Below, piece by piece: positions 16,655-25,475 of a DNA stretch of 64,000 bases. How positions within the stretch are numbered: position 1 is the first letter of the stretch; each line of letters opens with the position of its first letter. A program made the position numbers and the translations under genes. The notes beneath the pieces were generated by a model. That model saw only the letters and a program-made list of their open reading frames with translations. It did not search any database and was not told the origin of the DNA. The stretch lies in contig NZ_NVQE01000019.1 in the NCBI RefSeq assembly GCF_002591975.1, positions 1-64,000 on the forward strand, given 5' to 3'. Origin of the DNA: Mycobacterium neglectum. Its GTDB lineage: Bacteria; Actinomycetota; Actinomycetes; Mycobacteriales; Mycobacteriaceae.

Positions 16655-17851
16655 ATGGTGCTGGGAGGCGACGCCGGACGTGTGCCGACGGAAGTCACGC
16701 TGGACAACTGGCAGTCCGCCTCGCACCTGCACTGGACCTTCCAGCATGTCGCGGACTTCCTGCCGACGGCGGTGATCGGGCGTGGCGTCGGCCCGGTCGC
16801 CGAGTTGCCTGCCGCAGCGGAGCCGACCGAACTTTCCGATATTCCTTTACACGACAACACAAATGGCCGACGCACCACGGTCGGCGACGTCATGGCAGCG
16901 ACGGCGACCGACGGCTGGATCGTCACTCATCGGGGCCGGCTGATCACCGAGCAGTACTACGGCGGAATGACCGCCGACACCTCGCACCTGTTGATGTCGG
17001 TGAGCAAATCGTTGATCGGCATGGTGGCAGGTGCCCTGGTCAGCAACGGTGCGCTCAATGTCGACGCGGAGCTCAGCCACTACGTACCAGCACTCGCGGG
17101 GTCCGGCTACAACGGCGCCACGGTCCGGCACCTGCTCGACATGCGATCCGGGATCACCTTCTCCGAGGACTACCTCGACCCGATGGCCGAAGTGAGGCTG
17201 CTCGAGCAGGCCATCGGCTGGGCTCCACGCACGGTGCCCGACCTGCCGACGACGATGTACGACTACCTGCTCACCCTGCGCCAGGGCTCGCCACACGGCG
17301 GCCCGTTTCGGTACCGCTCCTGCGAGACCGACATCCTGGCCTGGGTCTGCGAAGCGGTCAGTGGACTGCGGATGCCCGAGTTGATGTCTGCGGTGCTGTG
17401 GAGCAGGCTCGGTGCGGAGAACAACGCGACGATCGCCATCGATGCGGTCGGCACGGGCATGTTCGATGGCGGGATCAACACCTGTCTGCGCGACCTCGTC
17501 CGGTTCGGCTCGCTGTACCTGGGCGGCGGAACCTCGTTGACGGGCGAACAGGTGGTTTCCATGTCGTGGATAGCCGATACGTACGACGGTGGCGTCGATT
17601 CGCGGGATGCGTTCGCCGCCAGCCCCGACGACAACCGCATGCCCGGCGGCATGTACCGCAACCAGTGCTGGTTCCCATACCCGGGCAACAATGTGTTGCT
17701 GTGCTTGGGGATTCACGGTCAGATGATCTACGTCAACCGCTCCGCCGGGCTCGTGGCGGCCAAGCTGTCCAGCTGGCCGCTGCCCCAGGACGCGACCAAG
17801 CTGTTCCCGACCATCGCCGCGTTCGACGAGATCGCCACCCAGCTGTCCTGA
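16655..17851 (+). CDS. NylB/EstB-type serine hydrolase (beta-lactamase fold)
   Basis: A 398-aa class C beta-lactamase-fold hydrolase. The SxxK motif is S115-V-S-K118 in LLMSVSKSLIG. The second motif is FRYRSCETD, whose YRS resembles 6-aminohexanoate-dimer hydrolase (NylB) rather than the YxN of beta-lactamases. A HxG-like element appears in LGIHGQMIYVN. Such enzymes cleave esters or amides. No signal peptide is seen. The ATG at 16655 lacks a ribosome site; an in-frame GTG at 16682 follows GGGAGG at 13 nt and is an alternative. It follows the ATP-grasp gene by 21 bp and could hydrolyse the bond that gene forms. Confidence 0.82.
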   Translation: MVLGGDAGRVPTEVTLDNWQSASHLHWTFQHVADFLPTAVIGRGVGPVAELPAAAEPTELSDIPLHDNTNGRRTTVGDVMAATATDGWIVTHRGRLITEQYYGGMTADTSHLLMSVSKSLIGMVAGALVSNGALNVDAELSHYVPALAGSGYNGATVRHLLDMRSGITFSEDYLDPMAEVRLLEQAIGWAPRTVPDLPTTMYDYLLTLRQGSPHGGPFRYRSCETDILAWVCEAVSGLRMPELMSAVLWSRLGAENNATIAIDAVGTGMFDGGINTCLRDLVRFGSLYLGGGTSLTGEQVVSMSWIADTYDGGVDSRDAFAASPDDNRMPGGMYRNQCWFPYPGNNVLLCLGIHGQMIYVNRSAGLVAAKLSSWPLPQDATKLFPTIAAFDEIATQLS

Positions 17852-17870
17852 CCGCTCGCTCGAGACGGCG

Positions 17871-18656
17871 CTATCTCGGCTGGTTCGGTACTCCAGGGAA
17901 CAGTTGAACATCTGGACCAGAAGTCACGAAACCCATCTGCTTGGTCACCAGATGGGGCGCGAAAACGGCGCCGTAGAGCACATTTCCAAGGACGATGACG
18001 GTGATGACGGAGACGATCGCCGACTGGACCCGCGTCTTCGACAGCTTGTCCGACCACATCTCGATGACGTTGCGTCCCTGCGCATCCGTACGCCCGAGCA
18101 GGTAGGTGAAGACCATCATCTGAATGCCCATCGCGATGGCGTCGTAGATCGGGTACTGATGCAGGGTCCCCTCGAACAGTCCGAGGCCGGGGAGCACGTA
18201 GGCGTAGTGAAAGACTCCCAGCCGAGCGCCGAGGCCGCCGTTGAAGATCAGGGCCCAGCAGAAGCCGACGACGAGGCCGACGATCAGCAGGGTTTGCGGC
18301 CTGCGCCAGTTGAACCGGGCGGCCAGCCGCCGCCCGATCGCGGCGCCCGTGACGGCGGGAATGCAGAAGTAGCCGATGTAGCCCAGCGGCACCGACGAGG
18401 GCAGCCCGCCCCACGTCATGTTGAGCGGCCACCACGAGGGCATGCGCGGCAGCGCCGGCGGGAACTGCGCGTACATCGCCCAGTCGTAAGGCGCTTCGAT
18501 CCATGAGAACGAGATCGCCGAGATGCACAGGAGAAGCAGGGGGTGCAGGTGGCCACGCCGAACGCTCAGATAGATCCCGGCGGCAATGAACAGGATGCCG
18601 CTGCCCCAGCCGAAGGCATTGGACGCAATCAGCAACGGCGTCATCTCGGTGTTCAT
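17871..18656 (-). CDS. AveC-like (spirocyclase AveC family) membrane protein
   Basis: A 261-aa integral membrane protein with about seven hydrophobic segments, beginning NAFGWGSGILFIAAGIYLSV and ending near IVSVITVIVLGNVLYGAVF. The conserved acidic/aromatic loop SFSWIEAPYDWAMYAQ and the overall pattern resemble the AveC-like family common in mycobacterial P450 and steroid clusters. A second, larger member is at 25476-26612. Its start codon overlaps the stop of a 48-aa membrane protein (ATGA). The biochemical role is unknown; a direct catalytic role in spiroketal formation is documented only for streptomycete AveC. Confidence 0.68.
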   Translation of the reverse strand: MNTEMTPLLIASNAFGWGSGILFIAAGIYLSVRRGHLHPLLLLCISAISFSWIEAPYDWAMYAQFPPALPRMPSWWPLNMTWGGLPSSVPLGYIGYFCIPAVTGAAIGRRLAARFNWRRPQTLLIVGLVVGFCWALIFNGGLGARLGVFHYAYVLPGLGLFEGTLHQYPIYDAIAMGIQMMVFTYLLGRTDAQGRNVIEMWSDKLSKTRVQSAIVSVITVIVLGNVLYGAVFAPHLVTKQMGFVTSGPDVQLFPGVPNQPR

Positions 18657-18799
18657 CGGTCGACCTCGTTCGTTGCGCCCGCCACTTCGGGCTCACCGCT
18701 GACCGCTTTGCCGCGGGCCTCGGGGTCGAAGTAGGTCACCAGACCGAAAATCAGGATGATCAGCCCGAACAGAGTCCCGAGCATGATGAGCTGGCCCAC
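18653..18799 (-). CDS. 48-aa single-pass membrane protein, translationally coupled to the AveC-like gene
   Basis: A short frame reading MGQLIMLGTLFGLIILIFGL, then VTYFDPEARGKAV and an acidic tail NEVDR. It has one transmembrane helix at its N-terminus and a short polar C-terminus. The GTG start has AAAGGA 7 to 8 nt upstream. The stop shares bases with the ATG of the AveC-like gene (ATGA), the arrangement of a coupled pair. No family is recognised. It is likely an accessory subunit of the membrane protein it precedes. Confidence 0.72.
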   Translation of the reverse strand: MGQLIMLGTLFGLIILIFGLVTYFDPEARGKAVSGEPEVAGATNEVDR

Positions 18800-18833
18800 G
18801 GGCGCGTCCTTTCACAATGATCGACCGATTAAT

Positions 18834-18849
18834 AATAGTGGACACTATT
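18834..18849. promoter_or_regulatory. Palindromic operator AATAG-n6-CTATT
   Basis: AATAGTGGACACTATT lies within the perfect 8-bp-arm palindrome TAATAGTG-GA-CACTATTA (18833-18850), in the divergent promoter between the 48-aa protein gene and the TetR gene. The same AATAGTGG-n3-CTATT pattern recurs at 37521-37536. It is the likely binding site of the adjacent TetR regulator. Confidence 0.65.
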
Positions 18850-18920
18850 AAAAGGGTTGGGTCAAGCACCGCTATCGTTGAGTGCCATCAACCGCGCAGC
18901 GCGGTCCAGAGGAGTCAGAA

Positions 18921-19571
18921 GTGGTGCCGCAGCGACGTTCACCTGGGAAGCAGAACCCCCAGACAACTCGCCGGCCGCGCGGCGAGGCACGCAGGCTTCT
19001 GCTCGACGCCGCCCGGGATCTGTTCGCCCGCCAGGACTACCGCGCCACGACCACTCGTGAAATCGCCGAGGCCGCCGGGGTCACCGAATATCTGTTGTTC
19101 CGCCACTTCGGCTCGAAGGCGGGTTTGTTCCGTGAAGCCCTCGTCTTGCCGTTCACGAACTTCGTCGACGAGTTCGGCAAGACATGGCAGGCCGTCATTC
19201 CCGAAGAGACCGACGAAGAGGAGCTTTCTCGGCAATTCGTCGGCCGCCTCTACGACGTCCTCGTCGAGCACAAGGGCCTTCTGCTGACCCTCGTCGCCTC
19301 AGACGGCCTCAGCGAGGAGGAGATCGAGAGTGCAGGCATCACCGACATCCGGCGAGCGCTGACCCTGCTCGGCCAGATCAGCGGCGAGGGCATGCGCCTG
19401 CGCGGTCTGCATTCGGGTCACCCGGATCTGCCCGCACACTCGACGGTCGCGATGATTGTCGGCATGGTCGCGCTGCGGTCGACCTTCTTCGGAAACCGTC
19501 CGCCATCGCGCGAGGCGATCGTCGACGAACTCGTCCAGGCGATCCTGCACGGATTCCTGCACCGCCCGTAG
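18921..19571 (+). CDS. TetR family transcriptional regulator
   Basis: A 216-aa regulator with a TetR helix-turn-helix, ARRLLLDAARDLFARQDYRA then TTREIAEAAGVTEYLLFRHF (about residues 22-63), and a ligand-binding helical domain. GTG 18921 is chosen over an upstream GTG because GAGGAG lies 6 nt before it. It is divergent from the 48-aa and AveC-like membrane genes, with the palindrome at 18834-18849 between them, which suggests autoregulation and control of that pair. Its 3' end is 10 bp from the convergent SDR gene. Confidence 0.9.
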   Translation: MVPQRRSPGKQNPQTTRRPRGEARRLLLDAARDLFARQDYRATTTREIAEAAGVTEYLLFRHFGSKAGLFREALVLPFTNFVDEFGKTWQAVIPEETDEEELSRQFVGRLYDVLVEHKGLLLTLVASDGLSEEEIESAGITDIRRALTLLGQISGEGMRLRGLHSGHPDLPAHSTVAMIVGMVALRSTFFGNRPPSREAIVDELVQAILHGFLHRP

Positions 19572-19581
19572 GTGCGCGCCC

Positions 19582-20463
19582 CTATCCCCCGGGTCCGTTG
19601 GGCCACTTGAGCAATGAGCCGCCGTCGACTCGGATCTGTTGTCCGGTGATGTACCGGCTGTCATTGCTGGCCAGGAACACCCCCAGCTTCGCGATGTCCT
19701 CGGGTTCGACGTATGGGATCGGCATGGCCTGGAAGATGGTGAACAACGGCTCGGCATCCTCGCGGGTGGCCTGCTTGCCCTCCTGGGTGAGGTCAGGCCG
19801 GAACATACTGTACATGCCGTCGTTCTGCAGCAGATGGGTGTTGCAGTTGGTCGGATGGATGCAGTTGACGCGAATCATCCTGTCCGCGAGCGCCATCGAC
19901 ATCTCTTCGACATACTCGATCAGCACCCGCTTGCTCCAGCCGTAGCCCCTTCCGCCGGGACCCATGTTCGGGTTGTCGGTGGTGCCACGAATCATCCCGG
20001 CGGTCGATCCCGTGATGATCACCGAAGCACTGTCAGGCAGATGCGGGACGGTGACCGCGACGGTGTTCATCACGCCGAGCAGGTCGACGTCGCTGGCGTC
20101 GACGAACGACATTGCGTCGAAGGCTCTTCCCATGGCCATCGGCAAGATCCCCGCATTGGCGACGACGATGTCGATCTTGCCGAGGTCGGCCACGCCCGCC
20201 TCGACAGCGTCGCGTAACTCGTGGCGCTCCCGGACGTCGGCGACGCGGGCGACGACGCGGCGTCCGATCTCCTTGACCGACCGCTCTGTTTCGGCGAGGT
20301 CGTCGGGTGTGGCCAACGGATAGGGGTTGGACGGGATGTCGCGGCAGATGTCGACCGCGATGATGTCCGCGCCCTCCTTGGCCATCTCGATCGCATGAGC
20401 GCGACCCTGACCACGGGCCGCACCTGTGATGAAAGCGACTTTGCCGTCGAGCTTTCCGGTCAT
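19582..20463 (-). CDS. Mycofactocin-type SDR family oxidoreductase
   Basis: A 293-aa short-chain dehydrogenase. The cofactor motif is GAARGQGRAHA (about residues 15-25), the NAG motif is VVANAGILP, the catalytic Ser is in ITGSTAG, and Tyr-Lys is YGWSK. The GARGQGR form and the insertion after the second strand (DICRDIPSNPYPLA) are hallmarks of the mycofactocin-coupled SDRs, which keep NAD bound and pass electrons to mycofactocin. It oxidises an alcohol, perhaps the product of the P450s upstream. It is the last gene of a leftward operon that begins with the substrate-binding protein. Confidence 0.88.
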   Translation of the reverse strand: MTGKLDGKVAFITGAARGQGRAHAIEMAKEGADIIAVDICRDIPSNPYPLATPDDLAETERSVKEIGRRVVARVADVRERHELRDAVEAGVADLGKIDIVVANAGILPMAMGRAFDAMSFVDASDVDLLGVMNTVAVTVPHLPDSASVIITGSTAGMIRGTTDNPNMGPGGRGYGWSKRVLIEYVEEMSMALADRMIRVNCIHPTNCNTHLLQNDGMYSMFRPDLTQEGKQATREDAEPLFTIFQAMPIPYVEPEDIAKLGVFLASNDSRYITGQQIRVDGGSLLKWPNGPGG

Positions 20464-20489
20464 ATGGTGCTCCTCGGTGACGGGCTGGC

Positions 20490-21758
20490 TCAGCCAACCG
20501 GTGCGAAGGTGATGTGTAGCTCGGACAGTCCGCGCATGATGAATGTCGGCTCATATGCATAGTTTCGGTTGTCCGCCGGGCCGTGGTGCTCCGCTGAGAT
20601 GGTGATGTCGCTCATCCGGTCCAGGATCCTGTTCAGCGAGATCCTGCCTTCCGCTCGGGCCAGCGGTGCGCCGGGGCAGGAATGCACGCCGCGGATGAAC
20701 GCAATCTGTTCCCGCACATTGGGCCGGTCGCTCCGGAATGAATTGGACTCAGGGAACTTACGCTCATCGCGATTGCACGCACCGGGAAGCAGCATGACGG
20801 TCGTCCCCGCCGGCACTTCGACCTCGCCGATCTTCGTTGTCGTGCGCGCCATCCGGAAATGCGATTTGACCGGACTCTCCAGCCGCAGCGTCTCCTCCAA
20901 GAAGGCCGGGATCTTGCTGCGGTCGTCGCGCAACAACCTTTCCGATCCCGGGTTGTCGCCGATGAATCGCATCGCCGAGCTGACCAATTTCGTTGTCGTC
21001 TCGGTGCCGGCGGCGAACAAGAACGTCGACAGATTCATCACGTCTTCGATTTCGGGAGTGGACCCGTCCTCGTGTTTGGCCTGGGCCAGTTCGGTCAGCA
21101 CATCCTGTCGCGGCGTCCGCCTGCGGTCTTCGATATAGGCGTAGAACTTCTCGTTCAGCCACTCCAGGGGGTTGTGCGAGGTCGGTGCTTCTGCACCCAA
21201 CTCGCCGACTGTCTCGAGCGCGAACACCGACTTGAACTCCTCATGGTCCTCGAGCGGAACGCCCAAAAGATCTGCGATGACGAGCAACGAGAACGGCTTG
21301 GCGTAGCTGGTCAGAAACTCACAGCTGCCCTTGTCCAGGAAGGTATCGAGTTGCTGGTCGGCCAAGCGCCACATGAAGTCCTCGTTCTCCTTGAGGCGCT
21401 TTGGCGTGATGAGTTTGTTCAGCAGGCTCCGGGTACGGGTGTGCACAGGCGGGTCCTGCGACGTGATGTGCTCAGCCATCGGTACCGATCCACGGTGCTG
21501 CTCGATCAGGTCAGTGACATCGTCGGTGTCACCCGGCCCGAACGGCATACCGGAGAACGGGCCTGCGACCGACACACACGATGAGAACGCGGGGTCTTTG
21601 TACACGGCGAGCGCCTCGTCGTATCCCGTGATGGCGAGCACGTTGTACGGGGTGGCATGGGCAACCGGGCATTTCGACCGCAGATGGTCGAAGTACGGAT
21701 ACGGGTCCGGAACAAGGGATTCGTCGGTGAAGAAATCCACTGTTTCGAAGTTGGTCAC
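20490..21758 (-). CDS. Cytochrome P450
   Basis: A 422-aa soluble bacterial P450. The haem Cys motif is FIRGVHSCPGAPLAR, the I-helix is FAAGTETTT and the ExxR element lies in EETLRLESP. A mono-oxygenase reaction with electrons from ferredoxin and reductase is expected, but no ferredoxin gene is adjacent. It lies 26 bp upstream of the mycofactocin-type SDR and 43 bp downstream of a second P450, so sequential hydroxylation and oxidation of one substrate is plausible. Confidence 0.93.
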   Translation of the reverse strand: MTNFETVDFFTDESLVPDPYPYFDHLRSKCPVAHATPYNVLAITGYDEALAVYKDPAFSSCVSVAGPFSGMPFGPGDTDDVTDLIEQHRGSVPMAEHITSQDPPVHTRTRSLLNKLITPKRLKENEDFMWRLADQQLDTFLDKGSCEFLTSYAKPFSLLVIADLLGVPLEDHEEFKSVFALETVGELGAEAPTSHNPLEWLNEKFYAYIEDRRRTPRQDVLTELAQAKHEDGSTPEIEDVMNLSTFLFAAGTETTTKLVSSAMRFIGDNPGSERLLRDDRSKIPAFLEETLRLESPVKSHFRMARTTTKIGEVEVPAGTTVMLLPGACNRDERKFPESNSFRSDRPNVREQIAFIRGVHSCPGAPLARAEGRISLNRILDRMSDITISAEHHGPADNRNYAYEPTFIMRGLSELHITFAPVG

Positions 21759-21801
21759 GAAATGCTCCTAATTGCAATGACGGTGCCAATTGGAATCCGG
21801 C

Positions 21802-23031
21802 TCACGGGGTCAGGACCTGCGGATCGAACAGCACAGGCACCGAGGTCGGCGATCGGAACACCTGCCCCCTGACGTGCGGATCGTCTCCGTCGGGGTCGAG
21901 CCGCAAATTCGGCAGTCGGTCGAGTAGAAGATTGATGGCCGTTCGCATTTCGAGGCGCGCCAGGTGCATGCCGAGGCATACGTGGACGCCGTGGCCCCAC
22001 GCCAGATTGCTCTTCTGCTGACGGAAGATGTCGAACTTGTTGGGGTCCGGAAAGCGGTCATCCTGGTGCGTAGCCGATCCCAACATCGGCATCACGGTCG
22101 CGCCCGCGGGGATGTCCACCCCGCCGAGCACCGTATCTTTGGTCGCCTGGCGAGTGATGGTCAGCAGCGGCGGTTCCCACCGCACGCCCTCCTCGATCGC
22201 CTGCGGAAGCAACGAGCGGTCGGCACGAATCGCCTCGAGTTGGTCCGGGTTCGACAGCAGCGCGAGCAACAGGCTGCCAAGCGACCGGTATGTCGTCTCG
22301 ACGCCGGCAGGCAGAAGGAGTCGAAGGAACGAGAAGATCTCCTCGTCGGCGAGTTTTCCCCCGTCGATCTCGGCAGCTGCGAGCGCACTGATCAGATCCT
22401 CGCGCGGCTCGACCCGGCGAGCTTCCAGAATCGGTGCGAAGTAATCGCACAGCGCAGCCGAGGCCGCCAGTCCCCGTTCGGGATTCATCATCCAGCTCAA
22501 CAGCGAGATCGACCACCGCTGGAACTGCGGATAGTCCGCCTCGGGCAGTCCGAGTAGACCGGCGATGATCTGGCTTGGATAGTCGAAGGTGAACTCCTTC
22601 ACCAGATCCGCCTTGCCGTTGGCCGCGAACTTGTCGATGAGGCCGTTGGCCACGCGACCGACGAGCTCGTCCTCCCACCGCGCCAACGACTTCTGCGCGA
22701 ACGCCTTCGAGACGAGGCCACGAAGCCGACCGTGGATCGGCTCATCCATGCCGAGCATCACCCCCTCACCCAGCACCGGACCGAAGGCCGCGATGACGGC
22801 GGCAGACGAGAATGTCTCGTTGTCGCGGAGCATCTGCGCGACATCCTCGTGGCGATACACGATGAACATCGGCAGCGACTCTTCGTGCGGCAGTGCACCG
22901 GATGTTTCGAGTCGCTGTACCGGCTCTTCGCGGCGAATCCGCGCCAACTCCGTGTACGGGTCACGAACGTCGCCGGAAATGGCGTCGTCGAATGCCCCGA
23001 AGTCCTCGAGGTCGTCGAATAGATCTGACAA
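21802..23031 (-). CDS. Cytochrome P450
   Basis: A 409-aa P450 with AWGHGVHVCLGMHLAR around the haem Cys, the I-helix LLPAGVETTYRSL and EEGVRW as ExxR. The I-helix PAGVETTY form and the WGHGxHxCLG loop differ from the neighbouring P450, so the two are not recent duplicates. It is co-directional with the aldehyde dehydrogenase 12 bp upstream and the other P450 43 bp downstream. The substrate is unknown. Confidence 0.93.
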   Translation of the reverse strand: MSDLFDDLEDFGAFDDAISGDVRDPYTELARIRREEPVQRLETSGALPHEESLPMFIVYRHEDVAQMLRDNETFSSAAVIAAFGPVLGEGVMLGMDEPIHGRLRGLVSKAFAQKSLARWEDELVGRVANGLIDKFAANGKADLVKEFTFDYPSQIIAGLLGLPEADYPQFQRWSISLLSWMMNPERGLAASAALCDYFAPILEARRVEPREDLISALAAAEIDGGKLADEEIFSFLRLLLPAGVETTYRSLGSLLLALLSNPDQLEAIRADRSLLPQAIEEGVRWEPPLLTITRQATKDTVLGGVDIPAGATVMPMLGSATHQDDRFPDPNKFDIFRQQKSNLAWGHGVHVCLGMHLARLEMRTAINLLLDRLPNLRLDPDGDDPHVRGQVFRSPTSVPVLFDPQVLTP

Positions 23032-23043
23032 GTCCTGCTCCTC

Positions 23044-24528
23044 CTACTGGGCTGGGTAGGCCACCGATTTCACTTCGGTGTATTGGCTGAATCCGGCGAT
23101 GCCGTTCTGACGGCCGACGCCACTGTCCTTGTATCCGCCGAACGGGGTGTCCGCCCCGTATCCCGCGGTTCCGTTGAGTCCGATGAAGCCGGCGCGCAAC
23201 CGGCGCGCGACGGCAAGGGATCGGTCGAGCGAACTCGACATCACGTTTCCGGCAAGTCCGTACACGCTGTCGTTGGCGATTCGGACTGCGTCGTCCTCGT
23301 CCTCGTAGGGAATGACGACGAGTACGGGTCCGAAGATCTCCTCCTGCGCGATGGTCATAGTGTTGTCGACATCGGTGAAAAGTGTTGGGTTGACCCAGAA
23401 TCCCTTGTTGAACTGCTCTGCCGGCTCAGTGCTGCCGACCAGCATGTTCGCGCCCTCGTCGACACCCTTCCGGATGTAGCCCAGGATGCGCTCCTGCTGC
23501 TTGGCGGAGATCACCGGACCGCAGATGGTGCCCGGATCCTGCGGGTCGCCCGCCTTGATGTTCTCGTAGATCGATTTGAGGATCGCGACACCCTCGTCAT
23601 ACCGGGACCGCGGCAACAACATCCGCGTCGGTGCCGCGCAACCCTGGCCGGCGTGCATCAGCGGACCGATACCGATCAGGCAGGCGGTGTTGAAGTCCGC
23701 ATCCTCGAGCACGATGGTCGCCGACTTGCCGCCGAGTTCAAGGAACAGGCGCTTCATCGTCGCCGCGCCCTTCTCCATGATCCGCTTGCCGACGACGGTC
23801 GACCCGGTGAACGAGATCATGTCGACCTTTGGCGACAGGGTGAGTTCCTCGCCGACAAAGTGATCCGACGCGGTCACCACGCTGACCACACCCGCTGGGA
23901 TATCGGTCTTCTCGGCGATGAGCCGGCCGAGCCGGGTCGCGTTGAACGGTGTGTTCGGCGCGGGTTTGAGCACCAGCGTGTTACCCGTTGCCAACGCCTG
24001 ACCGAGCTTGTTGATCGTGACCTCGAATGGGAAGTTCCACGGCACGATCGCACCGACCACGCCGACGGGTTCGTGCCAAACCTTCCGTCTGGTGTTGACA
24101 CCGGTCACCGATACGACCTTGTCGCCGAGGTCGGCTTCCCATTCGAAGGTGTCGATCAACCTGGCGGGATACTTCAGCCCATCCTCTAGCGGGGCATCCA
24201 GGTGCGGCCCGTGCGTCACCGCTCGCGGCGCCCCGACCTCGAGGATGAGCTCCTCGCGCAACTCCTCGAGCTCGCTTTCGATCGCCTCGTGCAGCTGCAA
24301 CAGGCAGCGCTTGCGCAGCTCCCGATTGGTCGACCAATCGGTCTCGTCGAAAGACCTTCTGGCAGCGTCGATCGCGCGGTTCATATCGGCCTTCGATGCG
24401 TCGGCAACCTGCCCGAGGACCTCTTCGTTGGCCGGGTTGATGTTGGTGAAGGTGCCTGCCTCGCCGTCGACGAGCTTGCCGTCGATCAACATTTTCGATT
24501 CGAAACGGACCGTGGGAGTGTCAGCCAT
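23044..24528 (-). CDS. NAD(P)-dependent aldehyde dehydrogenase
   Basis: A 494-aa aldehyde dehydrogenase that oxidises an aldehyde to the acid. PWNFPF marks the cofactor cleft, the general-base Glu is in LELGGKSA, the nucleophilic Cys is in AGQGCAAPTR, and GGYKDSGVGRQNG is the conserved C-terminal element. Its start overlaps the end of the upstream SDR gene by 8 bp, so they are probably coupled. Together with that SDR it could convert a P450-generated alcohol to a carboxylate. Confidence 0.93.
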   Translation of the reverse strand: MADTPTVRFESKMLIDGKLVDGEAGTFTNINPANEEVLGQVADASKADMNRAIDAARRSFDETDWSTNRELRKRCLLQLHEAIESELEELREELILEVGAPRAVTHGPHLDAPLEDGLKYPARLIDTFEWEADLGDKVVSVTGVNTRRKVWHEPVGVVGAIVPWNFPFEVTINKLGQALATGNTLVLKPAPNTPFNATRLGRLIAEKTDIPAGVVSVVTASDHFVGEELTLSPKVDMISFTGSTVVGKRIMEKGAATMKRLFLELGGKSATIVLEDADFNTACLIGIGPLMHAGQGCAAPTRMLLPRSRYDEGVAILKSIYENIKAGDPQDPGTICGPVISAKQQERILGYIRKGVDEGANMLVGSTEPAEQFNKGFWVNPTLFTDVDNTMTIAQEEIFGPVLVVIPYEDEDDAVRIANDSVYGLAGNVMSSSLDRSLAVARRLRAGFIGLNGTAGYGADTPFGGYKDSGVGRQNGIAGFSQYTEVKSVAYPAQ

Positions 24529-25450
24529 TGTCGCTCTCCTGAGTGTGCGGGTCGGGTGGTCCCATGGTTGCGGCCGATGTGCCTCCCAGAGCGCCGAATC
24601 GTGGGATTCCCATCATCAGGCGCGTCATGGTGTGCATGGCCGCGCCGGGCAGCAGCCTGTTCGCGACCAGCAGCATTCGGGCGTCGGGCCCCACCGGCCG
24701 TCGAACGAACGGCGCGTTGTCTTCGAGCGCCCTTGCGAGCCCGGCCACGAAGCGGTCCGGTGACTTGGCCGCCCGTCTCATTGCAGCGCGACCGCGCTTG
24801 TCCATGGTGCGGTGGTGGCGAGCGTAGGGTCCGTCGAGCACTCGACTATCGGTGGTTCCAGCGTCGGTGATTATCTCGGTGTCGTACGTGCCGGTTACCA
24901 GAATCGTAACGCCGATGCCGAACGACGCGACCTCACCGGCCATCGACTCGCCCCACCGTTCCAGCGCGCCTTTGACTGCGGAGTACGGTGCGGTAGCAGG
25001 CATTCCGCGCACCCCACCTGCGCTTGAGATCAGCACGATACGGCCCCTGCCCGCTGCCCGCATGGCAGGCAGCAGCACCTTTGTCAGCGCAACCGGGCCG
25101 AAGATGTTCGTGGCGAACATGCGCTCCCATAGGTCGATCGGGGCCTCTTCGACCATGCCCGCCGCCGAGATTCCGGCGTTGTGCACCAGGGCATATGGCG
25201 CGCCGACAGCCTCTTCGATCGACTTGGCCGCCGCCGCGATCGATGCGCTGTCAGTCAGGTCGAGTTGGACCCCGATGAGGCGGTCGTCGTCCGCCGCAGC
25301 ACCGGTTGCCTCACGCAGCAACGGCATTCCGCGATCAGGCGTCCGCATCGCCGCGACCACGCGCCACCCCTCGCGATAGAGGCGCACGGTCGAGGCGAAG
25401 CCCAGACCCCTTGAAGCTCCGGTGATGACGACGCTGCGAGGCTCAGTCAT
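24521..25450 (-). CDS. Short-chain dehydrogenase/reductase
   Basis: A 309-aa SDR with TGASRGLG (residues 10-17), HNAG (90-93), catalytic Ser in LISSAGG and Tyr-Lys in YSAVK (156-160). A longer upstream frame exists, but MTEPRSVVITG at 25450 is where homology begins and the preceding gene ends 25 bp away. The C-terminal 80 residues (RRPVGPDARMLLVANRLLPG) resemble a membrane-surface extension seen in lipid or steroid SDRs. It overlaps the aldehyde dehydrogenase gene downstream. Confidence 0.88.
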   Translation of the reverse strand: MTEPRSVVITGASRGLGFASTVRLYREGWRVVAAMRTPDRGMPLLREATGAAADDDRLIGVQLDLTDSASIAAAAKSIEEAVGAPYALVHNAGISAAGMVEEAPIDLWERMFATNIFGPVALTKVLLPAMRAAGRGRIVLISSAGGVRGMPATAPYSAVKGALERWGESMAGEVASFGIGVTILVTGTYDTEIITDAGTTDSRVLDGPYARHHRTMDKRGRAAMRRAAKSPDRFVAGLARALEDNAPFVRRPVGPDARMLLVANRLLPGAAMHTMTRLMMGIPRFGALGGTSAATMGPPDPHTQESDNG

Positions 25451-25475
25451 CGTCTGTTCTTCGCGCAAGCGCTCA

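Noticed and set aside
21765..21805. CCAATTGG-type palindromes upstream of the first P450
   Set aside because: Short AT-rich palindrome with no second copy in the region's promoters; too weak to call.
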